Below, one piece after another: positions 60,593-64,000 of a stretch of 64,000 nucleotides of DNA. The notes below the pieces were generated by a model that had not been told where the DNA came from, made no database searches, and saw only the letters and a list, made by a program, of their open reading frames with translations. The DNA comes from JAFGXF01 sp963732595 (lineage in GTDB: Bacteria > Chloroflexota > Anaerolineae > Anaerolineales > Anaerolineaceae). How positions within the stretch are numbered: position 1 is the stretch's first letter; every line of letters starts with the position of its first letter. Where the stretch lies: positions 1 through 64,000 of the forward strand of contig CAVSZZ010000002.1 in NCBI GenBank assembly GCA_963732595.1, in the 5' to 3' direction. The translations under genes and the position numbers were made by a program.

Positions 60593-62263
60593 ATGGATCG
60601 CGAACAATTCATCAAGTTGATGTCCGGTTCGAAAATGTACGACCTGACCCAGGGCTGCAGCATCTTCACCCCACCGTGGCCAGGTGAAAAATCCCTGGAG
60701 ATCCACTTCTTCAAGCGCGTCACCGGCGCATATGGCGGCGGGCAGGGCGCCAACGGCCAAATCCTGGACTGGTCCAACACGGTCGGCACCCACCTGGTGG
60801 GCGAGACCGCCTTCAATTCCGGCGGCCGGCGCATCTGCGACATCCCGCTGACCGACCTGTGCGGTCAGGGTGTCATCGCGGATATCTCCGACATGGTCTC
60901 GGATTACAGTCTGTACACGCCCGAGATGATCCTCAAGAAAGTGGAAGTCAAGAAAGGCGACATCCTGATCATCAACACCGGTTACCACAAGTATTCCTGG
61001 GATCAACCGGATGTGGTCAATCCGAACGCCCAGGGCGGCGTCGAGTCGAAGGAATTCGGCTTCCTGGTCCGCCACCCGGGCCCCTCACCTGAATTCTTCA
61101 AGTGGGCTCTCGAGATGCAGCTCAAGGTCGTCGGCGTGGACTGCGGCTGCGCCGAACACCCCATGAACACCCCCATCCGCCGCATGCACGAGAACCACTT
61201 CATCCTGGCGGAAGAGAAACTGGTCAAGGAACACGGCAAGAAGTGGGACGAGATGTTCCCGCAGGATGAGTACTACGAGCTGACCCACATCACCATGCCC
61301 AAGAGCCACCTGCTGCTGGCAGAGTGCATCGTGGGCGATATCGACAAACTCAAGAACAAGCGCGCCTGGATCATGATCATGCCGATCCCCTACATGGAAG
61401 TCGAGACGGCCTGGTCGCGCGTGGTCGCCCATACCGCTCCGGAAGGCATGTCGGATGAGGAATTCTTCAAAGCCATGGAGAATTCCGAAATGGTCGACAT
61501 GACCGTTCCCTTCAGCGTCCAGACGCCGCAGTGGTTGAATTACGTGCCACTGTCAGTCACCTACACCAAGCGCGTCGGCGGGCAGTATTTCGGCATGGGC
61601 CGCAACGGCTCCATCTGCAACGCCAGCATCCATCTGGCCACCCACATGGACGGCGAGAAACACTTCTACCCGAACGGGCGCACCATCGGGCAGGTCCCCC
61701 AGGAAGAATGGGTCGGCCCGGGCGTCATCGCCGACATCTCCGACAAGGTCAGCAATTCGAGCGTTTACACCCCCAAGATGATCATGGATTCCGTGGACAT
61801 CCGCAAGGGTGACATCCTGGTCATCAAGACCGGCTGGAACAAGCTCGGCTGGATCGGTCCGGAATCGGACGAATTCCGCTACATGGTCAAACACCCGGTC
61901 CGTCACCCGATTTCTCCAAGTGGTGCATCGACATGCAGATCAAGTGGATCGGCGTGGATGCCGTCAGCGCGGATCACCCCATGAACACCATCATGCGCCT
62001 GTGGCACCCGAAGACCTTTGCCGAGGCGAATGCCAAGCTTATCAAGGACTTCGGCAAGGATTGGGATCAGATGTACCCGATGAAAGACTTCTATCAGGAT
62101 ATGCACTTCAACCTGTTCCCGAAGAAGATCGTGCATGCCGAGAACCTGGCCGGCCAGTTGCAACAATGCCAAGGGCGGCCGCTACTACATCGGTTGCTAT
62201 CTGCAGAAGGCCATGGAAGCCGAAACCATGTGGGGTCGCTTCGTCGCCTTCAAGGAAAAATAG
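60593..62263 (+). CDS. Tandem cyclase-family hydrolase (two fused domains), frameshifted
   Basis: Two cyclase domains (PF04199: kynurenine formamidase, isatin hydrolase and related amide hydrolases) in one gene of ~556 residues. Domain 1 is residues ~10-285 and domain 2 ~305-556. The metal motif HxxTHxDxxxH is intact in domain 2 (SIHLATHMDGEKHF) but broken in domain 1 (SNTVGTHLVGETAF: first H to N, D to V, last H to A). The frame breaks near 61897 (a C or G is missing; KHPGPSPDFSKWC continues in the next frame) and again near 62165 (NAKGGRYYIGCYLQKAMEAETMWGRF follows). The protein probably opens a cyclic amide for the FdrA pathway. Confidence 0.82.
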
Positions 62264-62390
62264 AATTCAAATCACAGACCTCCAGGTGGGCTGCCATTTG
62301 GAGGTCTGTATTTACAGAAGGATCCGAGGTGGTCTACTCCAGGATCCGTATAAACTGCAATCATTACGCAAAGAAGGAGGATGTTAGCTT

Positions 62391-63275
62391 ATGAAGCCAG
62401 CAGCATTTGATTATTATGCTCCAGCCAGCGTTGAAGAAGCGCTCGATCAACTGGCTGAGCTGGGCTACAACGGCAAGGTGCTGGCCGGTGGTCAGAGCCT
62501 GATCCCCGCCATGAACTTTCGCATGGCACGCCCGGCTGCCCTGGTCGATCTGAATACCATTCACGAGCTCGAATACATCAAGACCCCCCAGGCAGGCGGC
62601 CTGGCGATCGGCACCATGACCCGCGACAGCGTGGTCGAACACAGCCAGGTCGTCCTGGAAAAAGCCCCCCTGGTGGTGGAAGCCATGCCAAACATTGGCC
62701 ACCCCCAGATCCGCAACCGCGGCACGTTCGGCGGCGCGATCGCGCATGCCGACCCGGCCGGTCAACTGCCCGGCATCTCGTTGGCCTTGCGCGCCAATCT
62801 GCACATCCTCAAGAAAGGCAGCGACCGCTGGGTTCCGGTGGATGAGTTCTTCCTGGGTCCCTTCATGACCGTCATCGAGCCCGATGAAATGCTGGCCGAG
62901 GTGGTTCTGCCACCCCTGCCCGCACGTACCGGCACCAGCTACAAGCAGGTCTCACGCCAGCGTGGCAGTGCCACCCAATCGGCCATCGCCTCGGTGGTCA
63001 GCCTGGATGACAAGGGCAAGGTTGCCAGCCTGCGCGTGGTGATGATGAGCGTGGGAGCCACCCCGCTGGTATCCAGCGCGGCCGAAGAGATCCTGGTCGG
63101 ACAGGAACCAAGTGAAGCAGCCTTCAAAGAGATCGCCTCAAAGGCTTCCGAGACCGAGATCGACCCCTCCACCGATATGCACGCCACGGCCGAGTATCGC
63201 AAGCAAGTCACCTATGGCCTGATCATCCAATCTCTCGCAACCGCCACCGCGCGTGCGAAGGGTAAGGGAGGTTAA
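62391..63275 (+). CDS. Molybdenum hydroxylase, FAD-binding subunit (CoxM/XdhB type)
   Basis: A 294-residue protein of the medium subunit of xanthine dehydrogenase/CO dehydrogenase-type enzymes. FAD-binding motifs are visible: YYAPASVEEALDQLAE, KVLAGGQSLIPAMNFRMARPAALVDL (GGxSL) and IRNRGTFGGAIAHADPAGQLPG (TxGGxxxxADPA). The subunit passes electrons from the Fe-S subunit to the acceptor. The ATG at 62391 is preceded by AAGGAGG. The gene order FAD, 2Fe-2S, Mo is typical of the CutM/CutS/CutL and Cox arrangements. The substrate is unknown; the neighbours suggest an N-heterocycle. Confidence 0.92.
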   Translation: MKPAAFDYYAPASVEEALDQLAELGYNGKVLAGGQSLIPAMNFRMARPAALVDLNTIHELEYIKTPQAGGLAIGTMTRDSVVEHSQVVLEKAPLVVEAMPNIGHPQIRNRGTFGGAIAHADPAGQLPGISLALRANLHILKKGSDRWVPVDEFFLGPFMTVIEPDEMLAEVVLPPLPARTGTSYKQVSRQRGSATQSAIASVVSLDDKGKVASLRVVMMSVGATPLVSSAAEEILVGQEPSEAAFKEIASKASETEIDPSTDMHATAEYRKQVTYGLIIQSLATATARAKGKGG

Positions 63276-63276
63276 C

Positions 63277-63762
63277 ATGAGCGCACCCGTCAAGATTAAA
63301 GTCAAGGTCAACGGTGTGGACTTCGAGCGCGAGGTCGAACCCCGCTTGCTCCTGAGTGATTTTCTGCGCCATGACCTGGAACTCACCAGCACGCATGTGG
63401 GCTGCGAACATGGCATGTGCGGCGCCTGCACGATCCTCATGGATGGTGTCTCCGTGCGCTCGTGCCTGATCTTCGCTGTACAGGCCAACGGGCATGTCCT
63501 CGAGACCGCTGACGGTCTGGGAACCGAAGATGCGCTGCATCCGTTGCAGCAGGCATTCATGGAAGAGCACGCCCTGCAATGTGGATTCTGCACGCCCGGC
63601 TTCCTGATGTCGATCATCCCGTTCCTGCGTGACAACCCCAAGCCAACCGATGAACAGATCCGTGAAGCGATTGACGGCAACCTGTGCCGCTGCACCGGAT
63701 ATGAGAACATCGTCAGAGCCGTCAAGAAGGCTTCTGGTACGATGGCCGGCAAGGCCAAGTGA
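63277..63762 (+). CDS. Molybdenum hydroxylase, [2Fe-2S] subunit (CoxS/XdhC type)
   Basis: 161 residues from the ATG at 63277 (GGGAGGTT upstream; the longer frame from 63253 overlaps the FAD subunit). The first cluster is GCEHGMCGACTILMDGVSVRSC (plant-type ferredoxin pattern). The second is QCGFCTPGF ... GNLCRCTGYENIV. Both are complete, so the subunit can carry electrons from the molybdopterin to FAD. It lies 1 bp after the FAD subunit stop and 17 bp before the large subunit. Short cytoplasmic type, without a signal peptide. Confidence 0.93.
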   Translation: MSAPVKIKVKVNGVDFEREVEPRLLLSDFLRHDLELTSTHVGCEHGMCGACTILMDGVSVRSCLIFAVQANGHVLETADGLGTEDALHPLQQAFMEEHALQCGFCTPGFLMSIIPFLRDNPKPTDEQIREAIDGNLCRCTGYENIVRAVKKASGTMAGKAK

Positions 63763-63779
63763 GCATGGTGAGGTGAATT

Positions 63780-64000
63780 ATGACTGAAAAATATTTCAAA
63801 CAACCCATTCTCAGGAATGAAGATCCACGGCTTCTGACCGGCAAGGCGAAGTTCATCGATGACATCAGCCTGCCCGGCATGCTGCACGCGGCCTTCCTGC
63901 GAAGTGACTACGCATCTGCGAAGATCAACTCGATCGATGTCTCGACCGCCAGGAAGCACCCGGGCGTGGTGGCAGTTTACACGGCTTCCGATTTTGGTGA
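63780..64000 (+). CDS. Molybdenum hydroxylase large subunit, 5' end only
   Basis: The first ~73 residues: LRNEDPRLLTGKAKFIDDISLPGMLHAAFLRSDYASAKINSIDVSTARKHPGVVAVYTASDFG. This is the start of the aldehyde oxidase/xanthine dehydrogenase hammerhead domain. The active-site loops that would show the substrate lie outside the window. The ATG is at 63780, with GAGGTGA upstream. It is the last visible gene of the operon. Confidence 0.9.
   Translation, partial: MTEKYFKQPILRNEDPRLLTGKAKFIDDISLPGMLHAAFLRSDYASAKINSIDVSTARKHPGVVAVYTASDFG

Noticed and set aside
58577..61075. An 832-codon open frame on the minus strand
   Set aside because: It lies antisense to FdrA, DUF1116 and the cyclase gene, all well supported, and its protein is rich in His/Asp/Gly with no domain; a codon-bias shadow.

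Overview
The window looks like chromosomal DNA of a Chloroflexota bacterium, most likely of the class Anaerolineae. This is an inference, not a database result. It rests on three large MalT-type LuxR regulators, many secreted or lipid-anchored proteins of unknown role, GpgS-type compatible-solute genes, DUF4386 and CPBP membrane proteins, and abundant GC-rich palindromic repeats between genes. At least eight single-base frameshifts break otherwise well-conserved genes, so part of the sequence may carry indel errors.

Layout. 0-9.4 kb: cell-envelope genes, namely the end of a beta-helix protein, an operon of a radical SAM/SPASM protein, a DUF2207-like membrane protein, a TPM-domain lipoprotein and a LemA-like lipoprotein, then a secreted protein of unknown role, a YpfJ-type metallopeptidase, a DUF2200 protein and a CAP-LysM protein. 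9.8-12.2 kb: a baeRF-type protein, a short HPF/RaiA-like ribosome factor and an unknown protein. 12.4-22.2 kb: a glucosylglycerate island. Two GT4 glycosyltransferases, a USP-GpgS fusion and a GpgP-like phosphatase run rightward. A GH13 sugar phosphorylase and a MOFRL glycerate kinase run leftward from the same intergenic region. An MscS-type channel follows. Together they could make, extend, release and recycle glucosylglycerate.

24.3-49 kb: the most unusual part. Three MalT/LuxR genes each end in a terminator. Just past it comes a promoter with the same architecture every time: a -35 box, an 18-bp spacer, a -10 box, and an inverted half-site plus a further direct half-site upstream. The promoter drives a small conserved protein and then an operon of membrane proteins (DUF4386, DUF6326-like, CPBP proteases) and quinone-oxidoreductase-like enzymes. 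Half-site sequence differs between the three copies. A fourth, orphan copy of the promoter lies ahead of a YhfC-type protease and an ABC-2 transporter. The LuxR genes themselves appear to be transcribed as leaderless mRNAs.

49-54 kb: a graveyard of mobile DNA with the frameshifted tail of a tyrosine recombinase, two tRNA 3'-half scars sharing one phage-like tail (the other is at 23.9 kb), a decayed IS3 orfA and one intact tRNA-Arg(TCG). 54-64 kb: an ArsR-DUF2087 regulator, a MoaD/ThiS-like protein, a HemN-like radical SAM protein, then a catabolic operon of FdrA, DUF1116, a tandem cyclase-family hydrolase and the three subunits of a molybdenum hydroxylase, the last one cut by the window end. 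This operon probably degrades a cyclic amide or ureido compound.
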